A stretch of DNA of 64,000 nt, taken from contig CALYLX010000093.1 in the NCBI GenBank assembly GCA_944990035.1, positions 124,001 to 188,000 of the forward strand, given 5' to 3'. The stretch comes from Clitopilus passeckerianus (Eukaryota; Basidiomycota; Agaricomycetes; Agaricales; Entolomataceae). The notes under the pieces were generated by a model. The model did not search any database. It was not told the origin of the DNA and was given only the letters and a program-made list of their open reading frames with translations. How positions within the stretch are numbered: position 1 is the stretch's first letter; every line of letters begins with the position of its first letter. The position numbers were made by a program, and so were the translations under genes. Shown here in pieces: positions 45,677-56,658 of the stretch.

Positions 45677-46738
45677 CTACGTGGTATTCTGCCTTTTCAA
45701 CGAGATTTCGTCGCTACCGATGCCTACATCCACGTACTTCCCGTTCCCCGCATCTCCAGCCTTGTATTCGTCCTTGTACCAGGCCCTTCCTTGCTTGTAG
45801 ATCTCCAAAGCCGAAGGGTAAAGTAGGATGATGGCCAACGTTTGGCCAAACGTCCAATCCTTCTCACCCTCCTGTAGGAGGTCCTTATTTTCTCTGATCA
45901 TCGACTCAACATCAACAACCAAGAAAATGATTATGAGGAGGATTGTTGCATAAGAGGCTGTTAGCCAAGCTCTGGATTCCATGATGTCGTGATGGCGGAG
46001 AATACGCAGGCAGTCTTGAATGCGTGTCCTGATTCTCGGCATTATAAGATTGAGTGGTATATAGAAGATGGAGTAGATTATGTATGCAATGCATACCGTA
46101 AGGCTGAAAACTAGCCCAGCCACGACCCCTCCTAGAATTAGGATTGCGCAAAACAGGATGAAGATGTTTGCGAGAGGGATGGTGAATAAGGAGTATACCA
46201 CAATCGATGCAACCCGTAGTTTGGGATTGGTGGAGATGTATGGGTGGGTGAAGAGGCTGAACATCGTTGTGACATGGCATGCACCAGGAGTTTCCGCCGG
46301 CCGGGTGAGCCGAGCCCAGGTCCAAATGCCAAGGGCTGAAGTGAGGCAAACTTGAAAAATTGCATAAAAATATGCAGATCCTTCAATGAACTCCGAATCA
46401 TGTTCGCCAGGTAGGAGATAAACCAGAACCTCTTGGGCGCAGAATGCCATGGCGGTAATGCTATTTATCCAGCTCAGATGCAGAACAATGAGTATGTGAT
46501 ATGTGCTGAGCTTGCCGAGGCCTGCCTGCACAAAAGCTGAGGCGAGAAGCGCGCATGAAGTGAGTTGGAGATTGCGAAGCACTTCTCGTAGCACTTTACG
46601 TTCACGGGCAGTCACCTTCCCATCTGCAACTGCAATGCCAAGATTGAGGAGTGTAAGAGCTGCTTGCGCATAGATTGAGACACGGACTCCGATTCCCGCT
46701 ATGTCGGGGTTCGCTTCGATTTTGCATATCTCTGTCAT
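45677..46738 (-). CDS. multipass membrane protein 2, paralogue of the gene at 22.5 kb
   Basis: A single open frame of 353 aa starting MTEICKIEANPDIAGIGVRV. It shares NPDIAGIGVR, ITAMAFCAQEVL, ALGIWTWARL and FGQTLAIILLYPSALEIYKQG with the first paralogue. About seven hydrophobic segments; short charged C-terminal tail. The 22.5 kb paralogue is downstream of P450-1, and this one lies 3.2 kb upstream of the P450-2 start on the same strand. No recognised domain. Confidence 0.78.
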   Translation of the reverse strand: MTEICKIEANPDIAGIGVRVSIYAQAALTLLNLGIAVADGKVTARERKVLREVLRNLQLTSCALLASAFVQAGLGKLSTYHILIVLHLSWINSITAMAFCAQEVLVYLLPGEHDSEFIEGSAYFYAIFQVCLTSALGIWTWARLTRPAETPGACHVTTMFSLFTHPYISTNPKLRVASIVVYSLFTIPLANIFILFCAILILGGVVAGLVFSLTVCIAYIIYSIFYIPLNLIMPRIRTRIQDCLRILRHHDIMESRAWLTASYATILLIIIFLVVDVESMIRENKDLLQEGEKDWTFGQTLAIILLYPSALEIYKQGRAWYKDEYKAGDAGNGKYVDVGIGSDEISLKRQNTT

Positions 46739-47698
46739 GCACTATCGTCGGTGCAACGACAACTTGAACTTGAGGTGATGATAGCCAGGAAACAGGAAAT
46801 TTAGGTTGTTGATGTTTGGCTTTGTTTCGTTCGGTTACCCGTGCGCCACAGCATTCAACAACATTCATCATTCTCAGTGCTTGGCTCTTGCCCACAAATT
46901 GCCAGTGGTCCTACCCTGGCGGTTTAGGACCTTCAAAATGTTCAAGTTTCTCAGTGGAAGGATACGGGGTGAAATTGACGATCGGCTCCGTCCTGGGTGC
47001 AATCTCTACTTTATCATGTTTACTGGAACCTGGCAGAGTACGTTCAAGCTTGCGTTCAAGTTCATGTTGACCTTTCAAGTTTGAGTCGAATCAAGTCATC
47101 CAGACGTACCAGCATCTTTACTGTGCTCACTTCTCTACCCAGAACACGATACGGTTTCGAAAAAGATAGCATTGTCGCCTCCCATTGATTCTTACTTAAA
47201 AGCGGAAGTTCCTACCCTCCGTCTGTTGGACGTGCTGATTGGTGTAAGCGCGCGCTATTTGAATATCGGCTCCTGAAACTAATGACAGCTTTCGGTCAGC
47301 TGTATGTTTCTCTGAATGCAATCAGGTTCCCATGACCGATTCAGAGCATCTGAACTGTGTTATCTGGTTTCCGGTGAGATCACACCACCGTGATGCAGTT
47401 CTCCGGAACCGCTTCTGTATGTTGCCGTGGGGTCGATATCTCTCAAGAACATATCCTGTTCCAACTGTGTGACTTTCATTGAAAGCATTCATCCTGTCGC
47501 TGACTGACGGGTGGCAGGATGAACGACTTGGCGAACCCATCCCTCATGTCGTGACGCTCGCTCCTCTTTGGGCTGTTTTTAGGCTTAGGCTGCTACCTCT
47601 GGAGGATAAAAGGCTCGACGGTCGAATGGATTATTGATTACTGCCCAACCATCGCTACTGCCTACGTTTTAACTTCTAGTCAAATCACCATCACCATC
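46739..47698. other. intergenic region
   Basis: About 960 bases with only short overlapping frames (46816-47070 and others). No repeat, RNA gene or signal peptide recognised. Likely contains promoters for membrane protein 2 and the lectin. Confidence 0.45.
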
Positions 47699-48277
47699 AT
47701 GCCTTTTGCTGCTGGCCATACTTACCGCATTGTTAACGTCGGTACTGGGACTTTGCTCGATAGCAATGGAAGTTCGGGTGAGTTCTCTGCGTATGCCACG
47801 ATCCCATGGAGCGTGAAGTAATCCCACTTATCAACAGTCGTTGCATCGCACCGTAACGGAAGTGACAGCCAAGCCGTAAGCCTTTACAAACCACCGCAGT
47901 AACTTCAACCAATAGCGTTTTTGTAGTGGAAAGTAACCAAGGACTGCGACCAATACGTCTTCACCTCGACCAGTTCGGGATTATACCTCGCCCCAGATGG
48001 GCCAGCGAAGAATAACGGACGGGTTGTTGCTCAACGAACGTTTTTCTCTTGGCCAATGACGAGGGATTTGAATGATAGTGATGTTCTTCAGTGAGTTTGT
48101 TTGCGTTGTTGACGATGTAAAGGGCAGCGTTGCTAATTTGGATTTCTTCATTCAAGATTTAGGCATTCTATCCCAGGCCCGGATTATGTTCTAACGGCAT
48201 CGGAAAATGGTGATTCTGTAATGATTTATGCGCAAGGAGGAAGTAAAGAACAGTGGTGGCGGTTTGAGAGGATTTGA
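47699..48277 (+). CDS. ricin-B-like (beta-trefoil) lectin
   Basis: Four exons give about 130 aa without a signal peptide. The sequence starts MPFAAGHTYRIVNVGTGTLL and has typical beta-trefoil words: QAWKVTKDCDQYVF (a QxW-type motif split by an intron), GLYLAPDGPAKNNGRVV and EQWWRFERI at the end. Cytoplasmic lectins of this kind are common in fruiting bodies of mushrooms, and several act against nematodes or insects by binding glycans. Which sugar is bound, and whether it is defensive, cannot be told here. It may also be a general carbohydrate-binding protein. Confidence 0.75.
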
Positions 48278-48877
48278 GCCGGCGCTTGTGGGGTAATGGC
48301 TGCACGATCGACCTCATCGCTCTCGGACGTAAATCTAAGTTGAAGTTACAGTTGAAATACCCTGTAAAAGTTCCTACTCTTATCTGATTTTCTGGATTAT
48401 AATTATCCGCACGGAGACTAGTAAACCTGTCCATGAAAGGTTGACGAATTTAAGGCAGCAGATCGAAGATTGGCAGCATTGGCAGCCTCCCTCAACGTTC
48501 TAGTCGAAGCCAAGTCTGTTCTCGACCGGCGCATAGGGCCGTGATGCTCTCAAAAATGGCAAAGTCCGAACAGCTCTGATCGTCAGTCCAGCACATTCTT
48601 TCCCTGCCTCTCCCTCGGCAGTGGTCAGCACCTTCAATTTCCTCGGGCAGGTTAGGAACGACTACGGAACGATGAAACCCGAAGACTGGTTCTAGGTCGG
48701 ATACCCTTTTCTCGCTTCTATGGGCCCGGGGCCTTCGAACCAGTTCTACGTAAGATGTGCCAATTTCAACCTTGCGAAGGCTTCGATCAGGATTTCCAGC
48801 TTGTGAGACTTACGGCCGTCTTATCTGGCCCAAGATGTTAGCTTTCTCTCTTCATACTGTGACAGCCTATCGTCGCC
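48278..48877. other. intergenic region
   Basis: 600 bases between the lectin and the first UstYa-like gene; nothing coding is supported. Confidence 0.5.
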
Positions 48878-49877
48878 ATGCCTCAGTCAAACCAGGGCTA
48901 TACGCAACTACCAGTACATCTCAGTAATATCTTACAAACTGAAGAGGACGAAGGCAAGCTCGAACCTGATGAGCTAGAGAATCCTTCAAGCTCTCGAACT
49001 AGTAAACGGATCTCTAGAGAGAGACTGCTCTTCGTCGCTCTTGTCCTTCAGTCACTTGTCTTCCTTGGCTTTCTACTGTCCTCTAGGAGGAGCTCATATG
49101 CTGAGCGTGCCAATGATAGTCCTCGTCTGTACTGTAAGTTTGAACAACCTCTTGGAGTCGTCTAATGGCTCAATCCTTCAGCCCCCGTCACACCGCTTTT
49201 GCGTGAAGAAATCAAGGTTTTTTCTGGTGGATTTCAGCAACGCAGTATCTACCAAGGCGTCGGAGAAGATGTAGACCAAGCTTGGAACGAGCTGTACGGA
49301 GGTACGCGAATGAATCGGCACTCGTGCGGCACTGTTGATCACCGCGACAGAAACAACATTGAGACTTCCTTACTCTGAGGCCGTTCAGCTACCCAACAAG
49401 ACGTGGCCCATTGGGAGTGATCCAGGCTACTACATCGCTCAGCTCGATGTCTTCCACCAACTCCATTGTCTGGTGAGCTATCTCTGCGTCCTCTTTCGCT
49501 AGCTGGCCTGATCCCGTACCCAAGAACAAGCTCAGGAAAAAACTCGAAGACCCCGGGAATGCTAGTCCCCACGCAGAGCATGATCATACTTCCCACTGCG
49601 TGGATTCCTTACGTCAATACATCATGTAAGTGGTCGCCTCATTCTGCATACGAAATCTCTAACCTAGGTTAGGTGCAATATCGACATCTCCGTTGTAGTA
49701 TGGCAATGGAGTGAGGCTTCGAAAAAGGTGCTCCCGAACCTGTCCTATCCCCACAAGTGCTACAACTTCGAGGCGATACGTGAATATGCTAGGGCCAACA
49801 AGATTGACGGGTACATTAATCCAGACGTTTTTGTAGATGACGGCCTCCCCGATCCACCAGTGATACATACTACGTAG
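48878..49877 (+). CDS. UstYa-like protein 1 (DUF3328 family)
   Basis: Exons at 48878-49133, 49182-49301, 49351-49472 and onward. A single membrane segment lies at residues 49-68 (LLFVALVLQSLVFLGFLLSS). The lumenal part has EIKVFSGGFQQRSIYQG, AWNELY, then the two HxxHC motifs: FHQLHCL and DHTSHCVDSLRQYI. The C-terminal block is VVVWQW, YPHKCYNFEAIREYA and DDGLPDPPV. In ascomycetes, UstYa-type proteins oxidatively crosslink or cyclise Kex2-processed RiPP precursors in the secretory pathway (established for ustiloxin). All motifs are intact. It converges with UstYa-like 2 and lies 2 kb from KEP-I. Member of a large basidiomycete family, not all of which need be RiPP enzymes. Confidence 0.88.
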
Positions 49878-50404
49878 GAATTCTTGGAACACGCAATTTA
49901 GTCACGGTACGACCGGAGTTTACTAGAATACGATGTCTATTATTTCTTGAAAAAATACAGATCAATAGATTATACTACAATCAACTCAGCACAATTTTCG
50001 ATCCACACGTGCTTGGTGCTTCTCGTTTCGATATGTGTATTCGCGGACTGATCCAAAGCTTGTCGTAAAGCGTCGCGTACGATTCGTCCCAGCTGACAGC
50101 CCAGGACGGTCTCCGACGTTATCACTGTGACGTATAAGAACGCCAGGTCCTTCTTTATAGCCAGGTTCGGGGGAAAGCTTCCGACTTCTAGCCTCAATAG
50201 AGCCGAAGATAAGGGAAGGGGCCGAGCGGATGAAGGAGGCGACGCAGACGAAATTCTTCTAGCACGAACGTAAGATTGAATAGTGCGTTAGCAATCCAAG
50301 CTAGTGCATCGCGTTGAGTGTACTTTCTAGAACCCAGGTATTGACATGCACGGAAGAAATTAATCTCGTCACTGTATTGCCCCAATTTTGGAGATATGTA
50401 CCAA
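49878..50404. other. convergent intergenic region between the two UstYa-like genes
   Basis: About 530 bases between the two stop codons. A minus-strand frame at 49970-50197 has no domain and is probably chance. Confidence 0.45.
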
Positions 50405-51391
50405 CTACTGGATAATTACAGGTTCCGGAAGATCGTTCTCTACGAAGGCAAACTTGTTGAAGCCAGGTCGCACCTGATTTTCTCTCGCCCAACGATGGAT
50501 CGCCTCAAAATTGTTGCACTTATGGGGGTGGGTAAAGACCGGATTCGCTGCACGTTCCTCGGGCTCCCAGTTCCATACAATGACGGATACGTCAATATTA
50601 CACCTATATACCCCGGAATTAGCAGCGACATAATGGTCGATTAAACTGGGTACGTACATGATGTACTGACGGATTGAATCGAGGCAATGCGACAAATGTT
50701 CGGGGGTGAAACCTGGATGGTGATCACCGCCCATAACTCGTCTGATGGAATTCTGAGAAGATATCCCTTGAATCAGCACGAGTCTATGACGTTTGAAAGA
50801 GACCGACCAAGCAGTGTAGCTCATGGAAAACATCGAGCTGTGCGATGTAGTGACCTTGGTCGTTTTCAATCGGCCATGTGCGGTTTGGAAGCAGGAGGGC
50901 TTCTTCCCTACTAAGTCGCATCGTTGTTCCTATTAAGAAGTTGAGTCAGAAGAAAGACGTTTCGACCTGAAGGGATGCAGGCTATACCAAGGTATAGATC
51001 CTCCCAGGCGCTCTCTGCTTCAGTGCTGTTTCCTTGGTAGATCGTTAAGCCCTTGAGTCCGTCTGAAAACACCTTGATCTCATCGCGCAAAAGATGGCGT
51101 GCAGGAGCTTGAAAAAGTCAGCGCTGTCAGAGAATCATAGCTTTGCCTTTGCTCACAGAACGGAACACTCTCCGCGTCAGAACCCGGTCGCCTGATGGCG
51201 ATGAGGGTTAACGCAGCTACAAGAACGATGATGCCTTCTAAGGCTATGACAATCGTCAGGATCCTGTTTATGCGATACAGACGGGTTGCACGAGAGGATT
51301 CGCGATGGCAATAATAATCCTTCTCATTCTCGGGTAGCCCGGATGGAGAGGTTGGAACAAGAGGGAGCTCCTCAGAGGACCTGTCGGCCAT
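50405..51391 (-). CDS. UstYa-like protein 2 (DUF3328 family)
   Basis: Starts MADRSSEELPLVPTSPSGLP with a membrane segment at about residues 45-66 (LTIVIALEGIIVLVAALTLI). Lumenal part: HLLRDEIKVFSDG, LTIYQG, AWEDL, then AQLDVFHELHCL and EHLSHCLDSIRQYIM, giving both HxxHC motifs. The last exon holds CNIDVSVIVWNWEPEE, HPHKCNNFEAIHRWA and NDLPEPVIIQ. It is a diverged paralogue of UstYa-like 1, sharing exon structure, in the opposite direction. Its start is only 473 bases from the start of KEP-I, so the two probably share a promoter region. Two UstYa-type proteins near one precursor is the arrangement known from dikaritin clusters. Confidence 0.88.
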
Positions 51392-51864
51392 AGTCGAAAC
51401 TCAAGAGGGAGGAAGAGTGAGTCGGACAAGGTCGTGGTTCAGGTTATCTGAGCCGTAGTTCCATTCGGCCCCTTCAGTGTAACTGAATACGGTTAGCTTC
51501 TTTGCTGGAGATAACCACACGTCAATCACACCTAACAAGAAGAACGCACGCAAGAATTCCCTAAGCTCGATTTCTGCCGTGACAGAATCCTCCATTAGAC
51601 GTCAATGCATCTCCGAAGGTCCAATCCGAGGCATGAAAATGGAGTCAGCGGTGCACAGCACCTTTCATTATACGACAGGTGGAATACAGCAGTGTCGAAT
51701 GAACTTCGATGGATAGCTAAAGACCTCACTTCATGACTCCGCCCTTCAAATCCATTTTTGGCAGCCAGGACCATATAAAATGCCCCGGTATAAGAAGAGT
51801 TCCGTATTGGCCTCAATCCATACTTGTCTCTTCATCGACTTCAATTCATCCTTCACAAACGTTA
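51392..51864. promoter_or_regulatory. shared divergent promoter region of UstYa-like 2 and KEP-I
   Basis: 473 bases separate the two start codons. On the KEP-I side TATAAAA occurs at 51774-51780, 85 bases before the ATG. The frame at 51401-51595 on the minus strand has no support. Confidence 0.55.
51774..51780 (+). promoter_or_regulatory. TATA box of KEP-I
   Basis: TATAAAA 85 bases upstream of the start codon. Confidence 0.55.
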
Positions 51865-52459
51865 TGAAGCTCTCCTTGGTTTTGTTGACTGCTTTGGCTG
51901 CCTGCCTCACTCAGGCTGCGCCCACACCTCCAAAGGACCAGACGGCAAGTGATAACCCACTGCAGGGTAGAATGTTCAATGCTAATTCATCGTCGTACAG
52001 CTCGCCGCCCGTGACATGAACGGAGCCGACATCTTTTTCTATTCCTGGGGCGAGTTCAAGAAGGGAGCTTCTGCACCAAACACCGCGGACAAAAATTACG
52101 CCCATTTGGGTGACGAGGTTCAGGAGAAGCGCGAAGAGCACGCAGAGGACATTTTCTTCTACAACTGGGGTGAGGAGGTCAACGCCAAGCGTGCGCCTGA
52201 GGAGCATGCCGAGGACATTTTCTTCTACAACTGGGGTGAGGAGGTGAATGCTAAGCGCGCGCCTGAGGAGCATGCGGAAGATATTTTCTTCTATAATTGG
52301 GGCGAAGAGGCCAACACCAAGCGTGCACCTGAAGAGCATGCTGAGGACATTTTCTTCTATAATTGGGGCGAGGAGATCAATGCTAAGCGCGCACCTGAGG
52401 AGCATGCTGAGGATATTTTCTTCTATGATTGGGGCCAGCAAGCCGAGCGCTCTGAGTAG
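51865..52459 (+). CDS. KEP-I: dikaritin-like repeat precursor next to UstYa-like genes
   Basis: Signal peptide MKLSLVLLTALAACLTQAAP. Exon 1 ends KDQT, followed by an apparent GC-AG intron (51949-52003) with a good TGCTAAT branch site, and exon 2 starts LAARDMNG. Then comes a first degenerate unit ADIFFYSWGEF and a spacer ending EKR, four full copies of EEHAEDIFFYNWGEEVNAKR with small changes, and a last copy reading DIFFYDWGQQAERSE. KR sites separate the units, as in Kex2-processed RiPP precursors. The core is EDIFFYNW, with aromatic residues F, F, Y, W that are typical targets for UstYa-type crosslinking. Five residues lie between Asp and Trp. Strongest RiPP precursor candidate in the window. 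Confidence 0.85.
52133..52459 (+). repeat. five tandem 66-bp coding units in KEP-I
   Basis: Units begin at 52133, 52199, 52265, 52331 and 52397, exactly 66 bases apart. Base changes are mostly silent and the core codons are the most conserved part; the fifth unit is shortened after the core. Confidence 0.85.
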
Positions 52460-54655
52460 AGGCTTCGGACAATAGGGAGTAGTACGCCGCTTGGCTCTTC
52501 GAAGCTTTCACCGTCACGTATTTTTCATTCCGTTTCTCTTTCGCACAGTAGTGATAACTTTTTTGTACCGTTTTCCATGTCGAATGCATTCATTTACTGA
52601 ATCCGATATATTTTCTCCAACTCTACCATGAGAGCTATCACCAGCATGAGCTTCGGCGCAGGTGAGCAAGTAATTGGACAGAGATAAATTTATCGGATAA
52701 CGAAGTACCTGAACCAGTTATTGTCGTAGAGGAAGCTTTGAATCTTCCAGCTTCAACCCGATTGGACGTGCAGACCAAGGCTCAGACTGCCTTCTCAAAG
52801 GGACATGCCGACCGCGCGTTGCCGAGCTCAATCGTGCCGTTTGCTTTGGATTGATCCGTTCCAAGCCCAGGCCGCTGATCACTGGCTCCAGATACTTAAG
52901 GCTCAGAATACAGCACCTCCTACGTTACACGCTGTATCCGCATTCTACTCCTCTCTGGAATCATCTGTGACTGACTGGAGACGCTTTATTGCACATGCAC
53001 CACTAAGTTATGGATCTCCAGCCGAATTGGACAAACGGTAGTGCTGGCAATGCACCTTAGACCACACACATTAGAATAACTTCGGAGAGGTGGAAATGAG
53101 CACGCATACCAACGTCACTTCCCCTTCTCTCTCTCAAACCATCTGACAGTGGCCTCTATGAGTAAACAGTCAAAAAGTCATGCAGGTTTTGATGATTCGG
53201 AGATCAATGGTCCCGCAGCATTAAATTGAAACATGCGATCTAGGATGAGGTGCGGAGAGCTTTGACCCCAAGCCACTACGGCCACAAGAAGACTCATGTC
53301 TCTCGCAGCATTGACTGGATTCGCCGGTCTCTCATGTACGTTGAGTTGATTTACTCCTCGACGGTCTATATTTATCAGTAGACGTGCAATTGAAAACTAG
53401 GTGTAATGCATATACCTCTGTCATTCTTTGGCAGTGGGACTCAAAGACCGCTGTCGCTCGCCCGAGGTTCCAGTATCCACACGTCATTGTCGGAACTTTG
53501 AGAAAATACGGGAGGGTGAGGGAGAGGTATGTCGTGGAGTCTACCTGAGTCGATCCCTTGGTTTGGTAAAGCATCAAGAAACTCGTATCTGTTAGCTTCA
53601 ACAGTAGTGTCATGCTACTGTCAAACGGGCGTCAGATGAATCGTAAGCGAATGAATTTCGGATTTTGCTGGCATGAAATGGTTCGATTCTCGAACTTCAA
53701 GAAGTCTTGGTTGTCGCATCCATCATGATTCTATGGTTGGCGTCCCTTCCAAGCACAGAGATATGAGAACGTCCGTTGCTTCGGCCTCTAGAAAGTATTC
53801 ATTGAAGAACAGGACAGTTTGCAAGGAACGAAGCCCGGACCAACGGAGACTCCAAATTGATCTCGGAGCGCATAGTCATAGAGCGTCCCTGTTCCGACAA
53901 TGCTCGAGGTTGACACATGCCGTATATCAAGTCCTCGAGTTTCAGCAATGGAGAGCGAGGCTCATCCTAACAGATACAGAGAACCCGAGTAAAACATTCG
54001 ACGAGTGGGTGACTGGGTGGGTTCGGCCCAGCCCAGAGTGAGAACAATCTTGGGAGATATTCGTCACAGCTTCATCACTTTGCTCTCCTGTGACCACTTT
54101 CAGGGCTGGTTGCTGCCTTAAAGAGAGAAATTGGAGGTTAGAGTACCGTGACCGGACCGTCTAACGCAGTCCCTGGTCTAGTTTCCGAACGTGAGGATCA
54201 CAGACCCTCAGAAACGAAAGAGCTTCATTAGTTCATATGACTCAGGTTCCTCGTCCTTAGCACGTCTGGAGGGCTGGGGGTGGCGTAGCGTGTCGACACG
54301 TTCTCGGGAATTAGGCTCGTTCTCAAATGTCAAGAACCGAAGCGGACCTGTGCACTTGTTCTGAAAGAGTACGGGACAATGGGATGTCCAAATCAGTGAC
54401 CCAAGATAAACTCCGAGTTTGAGCCCAAAAAGGAAATTCATGGTTCTCCTGCTTTTGTACTGAGGCTCGGCAAAGAACAAAGCGTCGGTATGCTATATAG
54501 AGTGCCATGCAGACTCAATGGAGTCCCCGACAACGCTCTTTAAGGTCTTCCACTCGGTGCTGTGGAATTGACGCACAATCTTGGCCACGACGACTCGCTG
54601 GGTGTCGGAACTTGCACTGCTTAACCAGCCTACAGACAAGTAACTTCAGCGCACG
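52460..54655. other. long region without a supported gene
   Basis: About 2.2 kb downstream of KEP-I. Several frames of 60-120 codons occur on both strands (52805-53041, 53332-53613, 53673-54041, 54208-54480) but none shows a domain, signal peptide or convincing splicing. I see no transposon ends. Confidence 0.4.
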
Positions 54656-56231
54656 ATGAACCACCAACCACTATCTAGTTGTGAGTGCTCTCTACTTTAC
54701 CCCGAAGGCACCAAAGCTCATCTCTGCTGTAGTCTTTTCAAGGGATGCTTTCCTACAACGTCAGGGTCACATTCGCAAACGTTCATCAAGACGAATTCCT
54801 CAGCTGATTACAAGCATACCTCAACTCGACATTATTCTCGAGGAAGATGAACCAAAAAGCAGCATTACTATGGCTCCTTCTCCGTCAGTCTACTCGGTTG
54901 CTGAATCCCGGTGTGCCAGCCCGAGCGTCCACTCGCTCAGCGACATCAAAATAAAACGCAGAGACGCGGGTATGACTTTATCCGATGTCCTTGCTGCACA
55001 GGAGATCCTCTCGGACGTTGATAGCGATCTCGATGAAGAGGAGTCTCTCCTCCCTTGGCTTTCGTGCCCATACATCCCACCCACCCTAAGTCCGGTTCTG
55101 TCGACCCCTGAATCCATCACACTGACGTTCGAGGACGCCACACTCGATTTTCCTCAACCCCCACCCACCACTCCCACATCCATCGGGTCATTTGAGATTG
55201 ATAGGCAGGGGTCACTATCTCCCGCCTTTTCCAACTCATCCAGCTCCACCTCCTCCCCCAGTGCTGATTCACTGGACCTTCCTGTCACCCCACCCACTTC
55301 AGACGACGAATTGGAGCCACCAAGACCTCCTCCCCGCAACCCACTCCGCCTTTCAATCAAGCCCGTCAAGCCTCTTTCGATCAGCAAGCGCAATGGCTCC
55401 AAGCCAGACCTCACACTCTCCGAAGAAGAATTCGTGCTCTCCTCACCTCTCCTCAACGATCAAGAATGGTACACCCGAGAATTCTCCCAGTTCTACTCGC
55501 TCGGGTCCTCAGGCGACTCGAAATCTTCTCGTCGTACCACGATGATGATGAGCCACAAAGCCAGACCCGACTCTATCTCCTTCTTACCTCTCCCCGCCGT
55601 ACCGACTACTCCTGTATCTGCTGGGCATCCTAATACAGATCTGGACCCTGCGTTCCCTCGTATCCGCCATTCGCGTTCTCAGTCGAGCTTGCGCGGACCG
55701 AGGCCGCTGCCCCCAGTTCCTACTACGCCAACATCTGCTATCTTCAGCAGCGAGTCCCCAGGACTGCAACGTCGAGGATCCAGAGGGCCACTGCCCACTC
55801 CACCACCAGTGCGCCCGCCGCCGAGGACCAGCCTCCCCGCAGATTGTATTATGCATGAGGACGGCTTCGGATTTGACGATGATCAGTCTATGTTCCAGTC
55901 CTCTTTCCGCGACAGTATGATAACGCGCAACACTACCCGGGCAAGACATGGGAGGAGTTCATCGTTCCCCGAAAGCATCAAGAGTTTCTACTCGCAAGCC
56001 TCTTACCTCCCACCCGCGTACTCGCCTGGATTATCGTTCCTTGAGCCCAAGGAGATCGAGCAAGCCGAGGAAGTCGATTCTGGGGAACTTTCTCTAGACG
56101 ACCTCGAGTTCCAATTTGGCCCTGATGCATCTATGAGATTGCCACTCTCACTGCCCAGCTCCCCGATAGACCTGGAATCCGATGTGTTGGATGCATTTGA
56201 AGCTTTAAGGCTGAGAACTGCAACCGTTTAA
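54656..56231 (+). CDS. intrinsically disordered Ser/Pro-rich protein, unrecognised
   Basis: A first exon codes MNHQPLSS and an intron at 54681-54732 joins in frame to FFSRDAFLQRQG, giving about 507 aa. The long frame reads upstream through this intron only from a GTG, so the ATG at 54656 is preferred. The sequence is dominated by Ser, Pro, Asp and Glu with patches such as PPRPPPRNPLRLSIKPV, RPLPPVPTTPTSA and RGPLPTPPPVRPPPRTSLP, which resemble SH3-binding Pro motifs, and repeated SxxS phosphosite-like words. No membrane or enzymatic domain. Possibly a regulatory or scaffold protein; function unknown. Confidence 0.7.
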
Positions 56232-56658
56232 AATCATTCACTTTTCAATCCTTCGCATTTGATAATCATGATCATTCTTCATACGCTACATCGTTCTTTT
56301 AGGTTGTCTTCGTACACTCACGCTCCTTCAATTCCATAGACACCATACAAACATTGCCCATTCACACACTCCCTATTATTGTAGCAATTATTCTTATCAG
56401 ATACCTTGTAGCATCGCCATGTCTGGTGTAAAGACAAATACCACTGTAATCACCTTGTAATACACATTTAATCCATATCACTACGTATCATTGCTTCTAA
56501 AATAGTTTAACCCTAAGATTGATTGAGGAATAGAAACGTCTGCATCAAGAAACCGGTGTTGAATTACACGTTAGGACCAGGAATGCGCTCTATACAGATA
56601 CATGATATGCACAAATTTGATTATCACGCCAAGCCTTACGACTTGACGAAGAAACGAA
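56232..56658. other. convergent intergenic spacer
   Basis: About 430 bases between two stop codons, AT-rich, no gene. Confidence 0.5.

Noticed and set aside
52133..52459. Regular 66-bp repeats could suggest a CRISPR-like or satellite array
   Set aside because: The units are coding, in frame, with silent changes, behind a signal peptide.
28817..52459. MSDIN-type (cycloamanide) or borosin RiPPs
   Set aside because: No MSDIN leader, no prolyl oligopeptidase and no methyltransferase-fused precursor is present; the precursors are secreted.
52460..54655. Possible genes in the 2.2 kb downstream of KEP-I
   Set aside because: Frames are short, conflict with each other on both strands and show no domain or splice pattern.
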